62,377 nucleotides of DNA, taken from 1162T-S-0a-05 sp050299435. GTDB taxonomy: Bacteria; Pseudomonadota; Gammaproteobacteria; Pseudomonadales; Cellvibrionaceae. The stretch covers positions 1-62,377 of the forward strand of contig JBNKVX010000012.1 in assembly GCA_050299435.1 (NCBI GenBank), read 5' to 3'. The notes under the pieces were generated by a model. That model worked only from the letters and a program-made list of their open reading frames with translations. It ran no database searches and was not told the DNA's origin. Of this stretch, positions 54,665 through 62,377 are shown in pieces (position 1 is the stretch's first letter; every line of letters begins with the position of its first letter). The translations under genes were made by a program, and so were the position numbers.

Positions 54665-57001
54665 TTAGGCTGATTTTGCATAACGTTTTAACATACTGGG
54701 CACATCCAGGATCAGCGCAATTGTTCCATCACCGGTAATTGTTGCACCTGCCATACCTGGCGTACCATGAAGCATCTTTCCCAAAGGTTTGATGACCACT
54801 TCTTCCTGACCTATCAATTGATCAACAACAAAACCTACTCGCTGTGTTCCCACCGAAACGATAACCACATGCGCTTCTGGAATCTCCTCGACTAAAACAG
54901 GTTTTTTAACTAGCCAGCGTTTAAGGTGAAAAATAGGAATCGCTTTATCACGAATGGTGACACACTCTTGTCCATCCACAATGTTAGTTTTGGTAAGGTC
55001 CATGTGAAAAATTTCATTCACACTCACTAGAGGCAAGGCGAATGTTTGATTGGATAGCATGATCATCAAAGTTGGCATAATGGCCAAAGTTAAAGGAACC
55101 TTTATTGCGAAACGTGTGCCTTCGCCCAACTTTGATTCAATTTCAATCGAGCCATTTAATTGCGCAATTTTTGTTTTCACTACATCCATGCCCACGCCGC
55201 GGCCGGAAACATCTGAAATTTCTGTTTTGGTTGAGAACCCCGGCGCAAAAATTAAATTGAAGGCCTCGGTATCTGAAAGACGCGCTGCGGAGTCTTCATC
55301 AAGAATGCCCTTCTCAACTGCTTTTTGTCTCAATTTTTGCGGATCCATACCCGCACCGTCATCCGTGATCGAAAGCAGAATGTGATCGCCTTCTTGCTCC
55401 GCGGCCAGGATCACTTTACCAATGCGTGATTTTCCTTTTTTTTCGCGCTCTGCTGGCAGCTCAATGCCGTGATCAACCGAATTTCTCACCAAATGTACCA
55501 AAGGATCTGCCAGTGCTTCGACCAGGTTTTTATCCAGATCCGTGTCTTCACCCACTAAATCCAGGTTAATTTCCTTCTTCAGGTTACGTGCCAAATCCCT
55601 AACCACTCGTGGAAAACGCCCAAAAACTTTTTTGATAGGCTGCATACGCGTCTTCATCACGGCTGATTGAAGATCTGCGGTCACTACATCCAAATTCGCT
55701 ACCGCTTTTTGCATGGACTCATCCGATGATTCCAGGCCGAGACGAACCAGACGGTTTCTCACCAGGACCAGTTCGCCCACCATGTTCATAATGTCATCCA
55801 GACGTTGGGTATCAACCCGAACTGTTGCTTCAGCCGCAACGGTAACTGACTGTTGTGCCGCTGAAGATTGCGTGTTCTCACGTGGTTTCGGTGCCGCAGC
55901 AAGAGTGGGTTTTTCTACTTCTGTTTCCTGTGTTTTACTCGCAGGTTTTTCTGCCTTAGGTTCTGAAGCCTGAAGTTTTGGCATTGAAGTATTCGACCTT
56001 TCGGCCGATACGGCCGGACCTTTTCCCTTGCCATGCAACTGATCAAGTAAATCCTCAAATTCATCGTCAGTGATAAGATCTGATTTACCCGATTTAGCTT
56101 CTACTTCGGGTTGCTCTGTATCAGCTTTAACGGCCGTAGAAGTTGCTGGAGCTTTTGAACCGCCACCACCAACACTTGGGCCTTTGCCAGCGCCATGTAA
56201 TTGGTCCAGCAAGGCTTCAAATTCATCTTCGGTAATTTCTTCGCCTGCTTTACCGCCACCCGCAATTGCGGGAGTCTTAACTACTTGCGGGACCGTTTTG
56301 GCTCCGGGTTCGCCCGGGCCCTTACCTGAACCATGTAACTGATCCAAAAGCGCTTCAAATTCTTCTTCAGTGATTTCGTCTGCAGTTTGATCTTCTACTA
56401 CGCTGTTTGCGTTTTGCACTTCTATAGGTGCGTCATCTATAGCATCAAGAAAGCCTTCAAACTCGTCATCAGATAAATCCAGGCCTTTTTTTCCAGCGCC
56501 AGTGTTAGCATTTTGCGGCGCATCAGATTCTGGTTGAGATTTATTTTCAAGCTCGAGCTCTGGTTCGGGCTCAATGCTAGGCTTGCTCGTTTGATCAGGT
56601 GCAGCCACATCTTCGCCGGAAACCAGCGCTTCCAAACGCGCTATTAAAGCTGGATCTGCTGGAGAAGGCTGTTCGCCATTGGAAATTTGGCTGAATTGAC
56701 TGTTCACGGTGTCCAAGGCTTGCAAGACTACGTCCATCAATTCTGAGGTAACATTGCGTTGACCGTTACGCAATATATCAAACAAATTTTCAGTCACATG
56801 GCAACAATCCACCATGGCATTCAACTGTAAAAAACCTGCGCCTCCTTTTACGGTATGAAAGCCTCGGAAGATTGCATTAAGCAAATCCCTGTCATCCGGG
56901 CGCTGCTCAAGATCAACCAATTGCTCAGACAATGACTCAATAATTTCCCCTGCTTCTACAAGAAAATCCTGGAGGATGTCATCATCATCGCCAAAAGACA
57001 T
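54665..57001 (-). CDS. cheA: Chemotaxis histidine kinase CheA with repeated linker
   Basis: CheA passes phosphate to CheY and CheB. Domains: HPt at 1-110 with His49 in FHTVKGGAG; a linker of about 265 residues; dimerisation from about 395 (LDDIMNMVGELVLVRNRL); ATPase (NSVDHGIE; DDGAGMDP; GFSTKTEISDVSGRGVGMDV); and a C-terminal CheW-like domain ending AKSA. The linker holds three good copies of EFEALLDQLHG.GKGP at about 214-229, 260-275 and 314-329, plus a weaker one at 178-190. The P2 CheY-binding domain is not obvious, so the repeats may replace it. GGAGAG precedes the ATG. Confidence 0.95.
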   Translation of the reverse strand: MSFGDDDDILQDFLVEAGEIIESLSEQLVDLEQRPDDRDLLNAIFRGFHTVKGGAGFLQLNAMVDCCHVTENLFDILRNGQRNVTSELMDVVLQALDTVNSQFSQISNGEQPSPADPALIARLEALVSGEDVAAPDQTSKPSIEPEPELELENKSQPESDAPQNANTGAGKKGLDLSDDEFEGFLDAIDDAPIEVQNANSVVEDQTADEITEEEFEALLDQLHGSGKGPGEPGAKTVPQVVKTPAIAGGGKAGEEITEDEFEALLDQLHGAGKGPSVGGGGSKAPATSTAVKADTEQPEVEAKSGKSDLITDDEFEDLLDQLHGKGKGPAVSAERSNTSMPKLQASEPKAEKPASKTQETEVEKPTLAAAPKPRENTQSSAAQQSVTVAAEATVRVDTQRLDDIMNMVGELVLVRNRLVRLGLESSDESMQKAVANLDVVTADLQSAVMKTRMQPIKKVFGRFPRVVRDLARNLKKEINLDLVGEDTDLDKNLVEALADPLVHLVRNSVDHGIELPAEREKKGKSRIGKVILAAEQEGDHILLSITDDGAGMDPQKLRQKAVEKGILDEDSAARLSDTEAFNLIFAPGFSTKTEISDVSGRGVGMDVVKTKIAQLNGSIEIESKLGEGTRFAIKVPLTLAIMPTLMIMLSNQTFALPLVSVNEIFHMDLTKTNIVDGQECVTIRDKAIPIFHLKRWLVKKPVLVEEIPEAHVVIVSVGTQRVGFVVDQLIGQEEVVIKPLGKMLHGTPGMAGATITGDGTIALILDVPSMLKRYAKSA

Positions 57002-57013
57002 ACATACTCTCCA

Positions 57014-57802
57014 TTAGAATCCCAGGCTCGATAATAAATCGTCCACTTCGTCCTGCCCGGAAACCACATCCTCGCGTATCTCTGCATGAATTTGCGGGCC
57101 TTCTGCCTGAACTTTACGTTCTTCTTTTTTAGTGCTGCCATCGCTCGCCATGCCGGTCACTTCTTCAACTTGACCCGCAATTCGCATCAGTTTCACTAAT
57201 TCATTTTCAACGTCTGTGACCAAACCAATGACCTTTTTCAAGACCTGGCCACTTAGGTCTTGATACCCTTGTTCCAAAATTATTTCTTGTAAGTTTTGAT
57301 TCAGCTGAGCAGTACCCTCTTCCATTTGATCCAGGAAATCGCCCATTTGGGAATACAATTCTTTGAATTCTTCTTTGGATATTTCGCGTCGCCTCAACTT
57401 ATGCCACTGCTCACGCAAATTCTTAGCTTCCTGGCCGAGATTCATTGCAAGGGGTGCAACGGTCTCTACTTTATCCATCGTTTTGTTGGCAGCATCCTGC
57501 GTGAGTTTAATGACATAATTCAAACGATCTGAAGCATCGCGCATTTCCGAGTTTGTTACTTCCGGGGGATTACTATCCAAATCAGCATCGACATGGAAAT
57601 TGACAATGGCACTGTGTAAAGCGCGAGTGAGCTGGCCCACTGAGTTAAAAATATGTTTGTCTCGCGCTTCGACCAGCGTGTGAATTAGTTCGGAAGCTTG
57701 GTCGTATTCATCATTTTGAAGTTTATTAACCAATTGTTCAGCACAATCTTGAAGCTGAGAGAGAAACTGTTCATCATTTTGCATAGGGCGTTGCGTTTCC
57801 AT
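57014..57802 (-). CDS. cheZ: CheY-P phosphatase CheZ
   Basis: A 262-residue helical protein. The long helical hairpin contains ETVAPLAMNLGQEAKNLR and FLDQMEEGTAQLNQNLQEIILEQGYQDLSGQVLKKV (family block with the catalytic Asp-Gln region), and the C-terminal DEVDDLLSSLGF is the CheY-binding peptide. It lies 12 bases before cheA and 21 after cheY. Confidence 0.95.
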   Translation of the reverse strand: METQRPMQNDEQFLSQLQDCAEQLVNKLQNDEYDQASELIHTLVEARDKHIFNSVGQLTRALHSAIVNFHVDADLDSNPPEVTNSEMRDASDRLNYVIKLTQDAANKTMDKVETVAPLAMNLGQEAKNLREQWHKLRRREISKEEFKELYSQMGDFLDQMEEGTAQLNQNLQEIILEQGYQDLSGQVLKKVIGLVTDVENELVKLMRIAGQVEEVTGMASDGSTKKEERKVQAEGPQIHAEIREDVVSGQDEVDDLLSSLGF

Positions 57803-57823
57803 CTGCGAATCCTGGGGCTGGTG

Positions 57824-58207
57824 TTAGGCGACACGCTCAAATATTTTGTCGATCTTTTCTTTGAGCACTTGTGCTGTAAACGGCTTGACCACATAGCCAT
57901 TTACACCGGCCTGAGCCGCTTCAATTATTTGATCGCGCTTCGCTTCAGCGGTCACCATTAATACTGGTAGCCCGCTGAGTTTTGCGTCAGCTCTTAGTTC
58001 ACGCAATAAATCTATCCCGGTCATTCCAGGCATATTCCAATCTGTCACTAAGAAATCAAAATCCCCGCTGCGCAACATAGGCAATGCGGTAGTTCCGTCA
58101 TCTGCCTCATGGGTATTTGTAAACCCCAGATCTCGCAACAGATTTTTGATGATTCTTCGCATCGTTGAGAAATCATCAACAATCAGAATCTTCATGTTCT
58201 TGTCCAA
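57824..58207 (-). CDS. cheY: Chemotaxis response regulator CheY
   Basis: A 127-residue single receiver domain. ILIVDDFSTMRRII holds the acid pair at 11-12. Asp56 in VTDWNMPG is phosphorylated; Thr86 and Lys108 (VVKPF) complete the switch. The start is TTG 58207 because GGGAGG lies five bases before it. The ATG at 58195, used in Pseudomonas, would be 17 bases from that site. Confidence 0.95.
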   Translation of the reverse strand: MDKNMKILIVDDFSTMRRIIKNLLRDLGFTNTHEADDGTTALPMLRSGDFDFLVTDWNMPGMTGIDLLRELRADAKLSGLPVLMVTAEAKRDQIIEAAQAGVNGYVVKPFTAQVLKEKIDKIFERVA

Positions 58208-58334
58208 TGCAACCTCCCTTCGTCGTCGCTCGGCAAAACCCGGCCCAATTACTGGCCCCTTTTATTAGTCTAGTCGCTCGTTGTGAGTCATCCAGTTTTA
58301 TAACTCTCTATTTGGTTGCTGTCGCTAGTAATAA

Positions 58335-59066
58335 CTACTTGTCGCGCCAATCTGCCAAACGTGATCTAAGGCGCATCGTAGCCTGAGAGTGGATTTGACT
58401 CACTCGAGACTCAGAAACTTCAAGAACCTGACCAATTTCCTTCAGGTTCAGCTCTTCCTGATAATAAAGTGATAAGACCAGCTTTTCGCGCTCAGGCAAG
58501 CGAGAGATTTCTTTTGCAAGCGCACGCTGCATCGCTTCATTTTGTGTTGACTCGGAGGGGCCCAAGAGGGCCATGCTGGTAGCGGGTTGATTCAATTTGC
58601 TTTCGTCGTCTTCACAACTTTCTTCCAAACTGAATAATTTTGTCGAGGCGCTATCCTGAAGAATTTCATAATATTCATCCAGACTCATTTCCAGGGCTTC
58701 GGCAACTTCGATATCATTGGCATCGCGACCGGTTCTCGCTTCAACCATTGCAACCGCTTCGGCCACGCGGCGAGCATTGCGATGCACTGATCGCGGCGCC
58801 CAATCTCCGCGACGCATTTCGTCAACGATTGCACCTCTTATGCGAATTCCCGCATAGGTTTCAAAACTCGCCCCCTTGGAATCGTCGTATTTTTGCGCCG
58901 CTTCAAGTAAACCGATCATGCCGGCCTGAATTAAATCGTCGACCTGAACGCTCGCAGGCATACGTGCCATCATGTGAAAAGCGATGCGCTTTACAAGAAC
59001 TGCGTAGTTCTCAACATTGAGTTCTACGGAGGAAGAGTGTGTACTTTTTTTTTGGACATGCGCCAT
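58335..59066 (-). CDS. fliA: Flagellar sigma factor FliA (sigma-28)
   Basis: A 243-residue sigma-70-family factor for late flagellar and chemotaxis genes. Region 2 (LVKRIAFHMMARMPASVQVDDLIQAGMIGLLEAA), region 3 (APRSVHRNARRVAEA) and region 4 (LSLYYQEELNLKEIGQVLEVSESRVSQIHSQA) are complete. It lies nine bases after fleN. Confidence 0.96.
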   Translation of the reverse strand: MAHVQKKSTHSSSVELNVENYAVLVKRIAFHMMARMPASVQVDDLIQAGMIGLLEAAQKYDDSKGASFETYAGIRIRGAIVDEMRRGDWAPRSVHRNARRVAEAVAMVEARTGRDANDIEVAEALEMSLDEYYEILQDSASTKLFSLEESCEDDESKLNQPATSMALLGPSESTQNEAMQRALAKEISRLPEREKLVLSLYYQEELNLKEIGQVLEVSESRVSQIHSQATMRLRSRLADWRDK

Positions 59067-59075
59067 TGACCGACC

Positions 59076-59912
59076 CTAACCGTGCAGGCCACTCACTTGC
59101 GCCGGGCTAATCAAGCGCTCGAAGAAAAATTCCAGATGACCTTTTGCGCTGGTTTGCACCGGCCACTGATCGATTTTTTGTGCGATAACTCGAATCGCAT
59201 TTGCCGCTTTTGATCGGGGAGCAAACTCCATTAAAGCCTGGCGTTTTTGCACTGCTTTACGCACGTTTTCATCAAATGGAATATTTCCTAGATACTGTAA
59301 AGACGCATCCAGAAACTTTTCGCAAGTCACATTCAGTTTGTTAAACAAATTAATCCCTTCTTGCGTTGAACGCGTCATGTTTGCCACGACTCGAAAACGA
59401 AATACACCGTGTTCTATGTTTAACAATTTTATTAAGGCATAGGCATCAGTTATGGATGACGGTTCATCACAGACAACGACAATTACCTCCTGAGATGCGC
59501 GCACAAAACTGACAACTGTTTCGGAAATTCCCGCTGCGGTATCCACCATCAATACATCCAGCGAATCGGTAATTTCACCGAAAGCATAGATGAGCGCAGC
59601 ATGTTCTTGTGAAGACAAGTTGGCCATCTGCTGCACACCTGAAGAAGCGGGAACAATATGCATACCTGAAGGCCCGCGAACTAATACATCTTTGATACTT
59701 TTACTGCCGTTGAGCACATCAGCCAGGGTATAGCGCGACTGCAAGCCCAAAAGCACATCCACATTGGCCAGGCCCAGATCAGCGTCCATCAGCACAACCC
59801 GCCGGCGCAATTCCGCCAACGCGACACTCAAATTAACAGACAGGTTGGTTTTACCCACTCCGCCCTTACCTCCGGTAACGGCGACGACTTTAATAGGACG
59901 ATGGACAGCCAT
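59076..59912 (-). CDS. fleN: Flagellar-number regulator FleN (FlhG)
   Basis: A 278-residue MinD-like ATPase that limits polar flagella to one and works with FlhF. VVAVTGGKGGVGKTNLSVNLS is the Walker A site, VLMDADLGLANVDVLLGL and LMVDTAAGISETV follow, and FRFRVVANMTRS is in the centre. The start at MAVHRPIK leaves almost no activation helix before the P-loop, as in Pseudomonas FleN-like short forms. Confidence 0.94.
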   Translation of the reverse strand: MAVHRPIKVVAVTGGKGGVGKTNLSVNLSVALAELRRRVVLMDADLGLANVDVLLGLQSRYTLADVLNGSKSIKDVLVRGPSGMHIVPASSGVQQMANLSSQEHAALIYAFGEITDSLDVLMVDTAAGISETVVSFVRASQEVIVVVCDEPSSITDAYALIKLLNIEHGVFRFRVVANMTRSTQEGINLFNKLNVTCEKFLDASLQYLGNIPFDENVRKAVQKRQALMEFAPRSKAANAIRVIAQKIDQWPVQTSAKGHLEFFFERLISPAQVSGLHG

Positions 59913-59932
59913 GCGATTTACTTCTCGTTTGT

Positions 59933-59947
59933 CTCGGTAAAACCGAG
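59933..59947. repeat. Small hairpin between flhF and fleN
   Basis: CTCGGT-AAA-ACCGAG forms a six-base-pair hairpin in the 76-base gap between flhF and fleN. There is no T-tract, so it may be an RNA-stability or pause element. Confidence 0.35.
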
Positions 59948-59988
59948 CTGATCATTTAAGTATAGTTGAGTCACGGGATTCCTCCTCA

Positions 59989-61404
59989 TTAACCCACTGC
60001 GTTTTGGTTGCTGGTCGACTGTTTCAACAGAGACACTGCTTTGGCGATCAGATTGTGGCCCGAGGCCATCTGAATATCCGCCGGAATTTCCTGGCCGTCA
60101 GTGACGTAAGCCACGCGTAAACTTTCCTGAGTCACCACACTGATTGCTTCACCGAGACTCGTTGTTTCATCCAGCTTACTCAACACACAGGCATCCACCT
60201 TTCGCTCTGAACTATAAGCATGCACTGAGGCTTTTAAATTTTGATATTGGCTATTACAGGCCAAAACCAATATGCGTTTCATAAAGGGACAGGTATCCAG
60301 CTGCTTTAACTGTTGCTTTAACATGCGATCGCCGTGTCGATAACCCGCTGTATCCACAAGCACCAATGGAAATTTTTTCAAACTGGCAACAACACGAGCA
60401 ATGTTGTTTTCCTTATCGACAACACGTACTGGGACACCGAGTATACGACCCAGCGAACGCAGTTGATCGTGTGCTCCCACCCGATAGGTATCAGTGGTGA
60501 CAATGGCGACTTTTCCTGGCCCATGTTGCAAAACAAATTTTGCTGCGAGCTTTGCAATGGTTGTGGTTTTACCCACTCCAGTTGGCCCGACAAAAGCAAA
60601 TACGCCACCGCGTGAAATTAATTCTTGTTCAAAGGTCGGCAGCCTGCGAGACAACACTGCCATCGCATTCCGCCACGCCAAACTGGGACGTGTTTCATTA
60701 GCAACGGCGTCTTTAAGCTCATCAATTAATTTACTGTGTAAACCCAATCTTTCAAGATGAGAATTCAAAGTGGAATCATTGGGATTTAATTGAACCTGTT
60801 TGGGAAAGTTAATCTGCTGCGGCGTACTCTCACTCATACGCCACAATTGTTGTTCCAGTAATAAGCGCATGTCTGCAATTTCGGTCTGTAATTCCTGTAA
60901 TTGTCTTTCGTCGTTTGAGTAGGCCATATCCGTCTTCCCTCCCGCTATTTCAGCTTGTGGAATTTTTTGATCTTCAACGCGGCGATAGCCAATAGGCTCT
61001 TCACTATTTTTTACCGCGCGTTTCGCCGCCATCATTTTTTCTCTGGCCTGTTCAATTTCCCGTGCTAAATCTTCTGAAGAACGCTTATTATCCTGATGCG
61101 TATAGGCGCCGTATTTTTCTGCCGCTTTTTCCATCCCCGCTTGCACTCGCCAAGCTGAATCGCTATTCATGGGAGAATCGAGGTCAGCGTCAAAATTCTG
61201 TCCAAACTCCCGGCGCACGTCGATACCGCGCGTTCTGAAATCCGGCTCCAGAGATACAACGATTTCCACACCACGTGGGGTTTTTTGACTCGATAGAATA
61301 ACTGCTTCAGGACCGAGCTCTTCGCTCACCATTTGCAAGGCTCTTCGCATACTGGGCGCAACGAAACGCTTGACTAACTCACCTTGTTGACCTGGATTCA
61401 CCAT
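59989..61404 (-). CDS. flhF: Flagellar placement GTPase FlhF
   Basis: A 471-residue SRP-type GTPase that marks the pole for flagellum assembly. The N-terminal B domain (VKRFVAPSMRRALQMVSEELGPEAVILSSQK) is followed by a variable linker, then the NG domain: FAFVGPTGVGKTTTIAKLAAKF (G1), TTDTYRVGAHDQL (G2 area), LVDTAGYRHGD (G3) and LSKLDETTSLGEA (G4 region). About ten residues (MVNPGQQGEL) come before the usual start. It lies ten bases after flhA. Confidence 0.95.
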   Translation of the reverse strand: MVNPGQQGELVKRFVAPSMRRALQMVSEELGPEAVILSSQKTPRGVEIVVSLEPDFRTRGIDVRREFGQNFDADLDSPMNSDSAWRVQAGMEKAAEKYGAYTHQDNKRSSEDLAREIEQAREKMMAAKRAVKNSEEPIGYRRVEDQKIPQAEIAGGKTDMAYSNDERQLQELQTEIADMRLLLEQQLWRMSESTPQQINFPKQVQLNPNDSTLNSHLERLGLHSKLIDELKDAVANETRPSLAWRNAMAVLSRRLPTFEQELISRGGVFAFVGPTGVGKTTTIAKLAAKFVLQHGPGKVAIVTTDTYRVGAHDQLRSLGRILGVPVRVVDKENNIARVVASLKKFPLVLVDTAGYRHGDRMLKQQLKQLDTCPFMKRILVLACNSQYQNLKASVHAYSSERKVDACVLSKLDETTSLGEAISVVTQESLRVAYVTDGQEIPADIQMASGHNLIAKAVSLLKQSTSNQNAVG

Positions 61405-61414
61405 GTTCTAATCC

Positions 61415-62377
61415 TCAACCTTCTGTTCCAATCGTCGCTTCTATATTGACCTGCTTGTTATCTGGCACTTCGTTGTAGGCCAGAACATGCATGTCAGAAA
61501 TATTGAAGCGTACAAAACGTGACATCATATTTCTCAATTGCGGGGCAACCAGTAAAACAACTGGCTTGCCAGCGCGTTCCTGATTCTGAGCGGCTTTCAC
61601 TAGCGAGTGATTCATGCGCTCTGCCAGCTGTGGTTCGATGAATGCTGCGTCATCGGCGCCAGAATTTTGTGCTTGCTGTATAGACTGGAGCAACAATTGT
61701 TCCAGAGAGGGGTCAAGCGTGATAACCGGCAAGCTTTGTTCTTGCCCAATAATCGACTGCACGATTTGTCGCGCCAAGGCCCGTCGTGCAATGGCTGTTA
61801 GATCGATTGTGCTCATATTTTTATTGGCATGCGCGGCCAGGGCCTCGGCAATAGTACGCATATCGCGCACCGGCACTTGTTCGCGCAATAACGCTTGTAA
61901 GGCTTTCAATAGTTGATTGATAGAAATCGTTCCGGGAATTAATTCTTCCACCAGCTTCGGTGATTTATCCGCGAGCAAATCCAACCACTTCTGAACGTCT
62001 TCGTGACCAATTAATTCGTGTGTGTGAGTTTGAACAATTTGGTTTAGGTGTGTCGCAACTACAGTACTGGGATCCACCACGGTATAACCGAGGGACTGGG
62101 CTTGATCGCGCTGCTCCTCACCAATCCACACCGCTTCCAAGCCAAAGGCGGGATCTTTTGTAGGCGTACCCTGAATTTTCCCAAACACCTGGCCCGGGTT
62201 AATGGCCATATATTTTTCCGGGAAAACTTCGCCCTCCCCCAGAGACACGCCCATCAAAGTGATGCGATAAGCACTGGGTAGCAATTCAAGATTATCGCGA
62301 ATATGTACTGCCGGAAAGAGAAATAATAAATCCTGGGAAAGTTTTATACGTACGCACTTTATACGCACCAACAACTC
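61415..62377 (-). CDS. flhA: Flagellar export protein FlhA (C-terminal part)
   Basis: The frame is open to the window edge, so this is the cytoplasmic end of FlhA, the nonameric ring of the flagellar type III export gate. AVHIRDNLELLPSAYRI, INPGQVFGKIQGTPTKDPAFGLEAVWI, HLNQIVQTHTHELIGHEDV and ELIPGTISINQLLKALQALL are standard. The family is about 700 residues; 320 are present, and the membrane half lies beyond the edge. Confidence 0.95.
   Translation of the reverse strand, partial: ELLVRIKCVRIKLSQDLLFLFPAVHIRDNLELLPSAYRITLMGVSLGEGEVFPEKYMAINPGQVFGKIQGTPTKDPAFGLEAVWIGEEQRDQAQSLGYTVVDPSTVVATHLNQIVQTHTHELIGHEDVQKWLDLLADKSPKLVEELIPGTISINQLLKALQALLREQVPVRDMRTIAEALAAHANKNMSTIDLTAIARRALARQIVQSIIGQEQSLPVITLDPSLEQLLLQSIQQAQNSGADDAAFIEPQLAERMNHSLVKAAQNQERAGKPVVLLVAPQLRNMMSRFVRFNISDMHVLAYNEVPDNKQVNIEATIGTEG

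Overview
The window is a chromosomal segment of a gammaproteobacterium, most like the Cellvibrionales/Pseudomonadales group (Cellvibrio, Teredinibacter, Saccharophagus relatives). Three things support this: the run gyrA / pheA / tyrA-aroA fusion / cmk / rpsA / ihfB lies next to an O-antigen cluster as in Pseudomonas; the polar-flagellum order flhA-flhF-fleN-fliA-cheY-cheZ-cheA-cheB-motC-motD-parA-cheW-cheW-DUF2802 is Pseudomonas-like; and mtaD-ubiG-mupP-yciK lies divergent to gyrA, also as in Pseudomonas. Species cannot be fixed from the sequence alone.

Layout. (1) 1-8.1 kb: polysaccharide export and dTDP-L-rhamnose supply: the end of an outer-membrane barrel gene, a large SLBB/Wza-like export protein, tRNA-Val(GAC) and tRNA-Asn(GTT) with their own promoters, rmlACDB, and a Wzi-family outer-membrane protein. 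(2) 8.1-25.8 kb: a mostly leftward, AT-rich surface-polysaccharide cluster: a lipoprotein GH78 alpha-L-rhamnosidase, a GT4 glycosyltransferase, a heparinase II/III-like protein, a two-domain dehydrogenase/oxidoreductase, an unrecognised 370-residue protein, an AAC(3)-family acetyltransferase, a GT2 glycosyltransferase, Wzy, Wzx, Wzz, then WecA and ManC. Most junctions from wzx down to the GT4 gene overlap, so they are probably one translationally coupled operon. (3) 25.8-30.1 kb: ihfB, then rightward wecC-wecB (UDP-ManNAcA) and leftward tviB-type dehydrogenase, wedged between ihfB and rpsA. (4) 30.2-44.6 kb: leftward housekeeping genes rpsA, lapB, lapA, cmk, pyrF, a ComEA-like protein, cysN, cysD, tyrA-aroA, cysC, pheA, gyrA. 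The order is shuffled compared with Enterobacteria and Pseudomonas, and sulfate-activation genes are interleaved with aromatic amino-acid genes. (5) 45.0-48.9 kb: rightward mtaD, ubiG, mupP, yciK and a convergent small lipoprotein. (6) 48.9-62.4 kb: leftward chemotaxis and flagellar-control operon, ending in partial flhA at the window edge.

How it works together. WecA would start a repeat unit on undecaprenyl phosphate. RmlABCD, ManC, WecB/WecC and TviB would supply dTDP-rhamnose, GDP-mannose, UDP-ManNAcA and another UDP-HexNAcA. The two glycosyltransferases plus the oxidoreductase/heparinase-like/acetyltransferase module would build and decorate the unit, and Wzx/Wzy/Wzz would flip and polymerise it. 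The SLBB protein and the Wzi-like barrel suggest export to, or retention at, the surface, and the lipoprotein rhamnosidase could trim or recycle a rhamnose-containing polymer.

Most notable: the tightly coupled set of oxidoreductase, heparinase-like protein, unknown protein and AAC(3)-like protein; a surface rhamnosidase encoded beside rhamnose synthesis; a 169-bp inverted-repeat element inside the chemotaxis operon between motD and parA; and the rearranged rpsA/cmk/ihfB neighbourhood. I found no CRISPR array, transposase, prophage gene or classical defence system.
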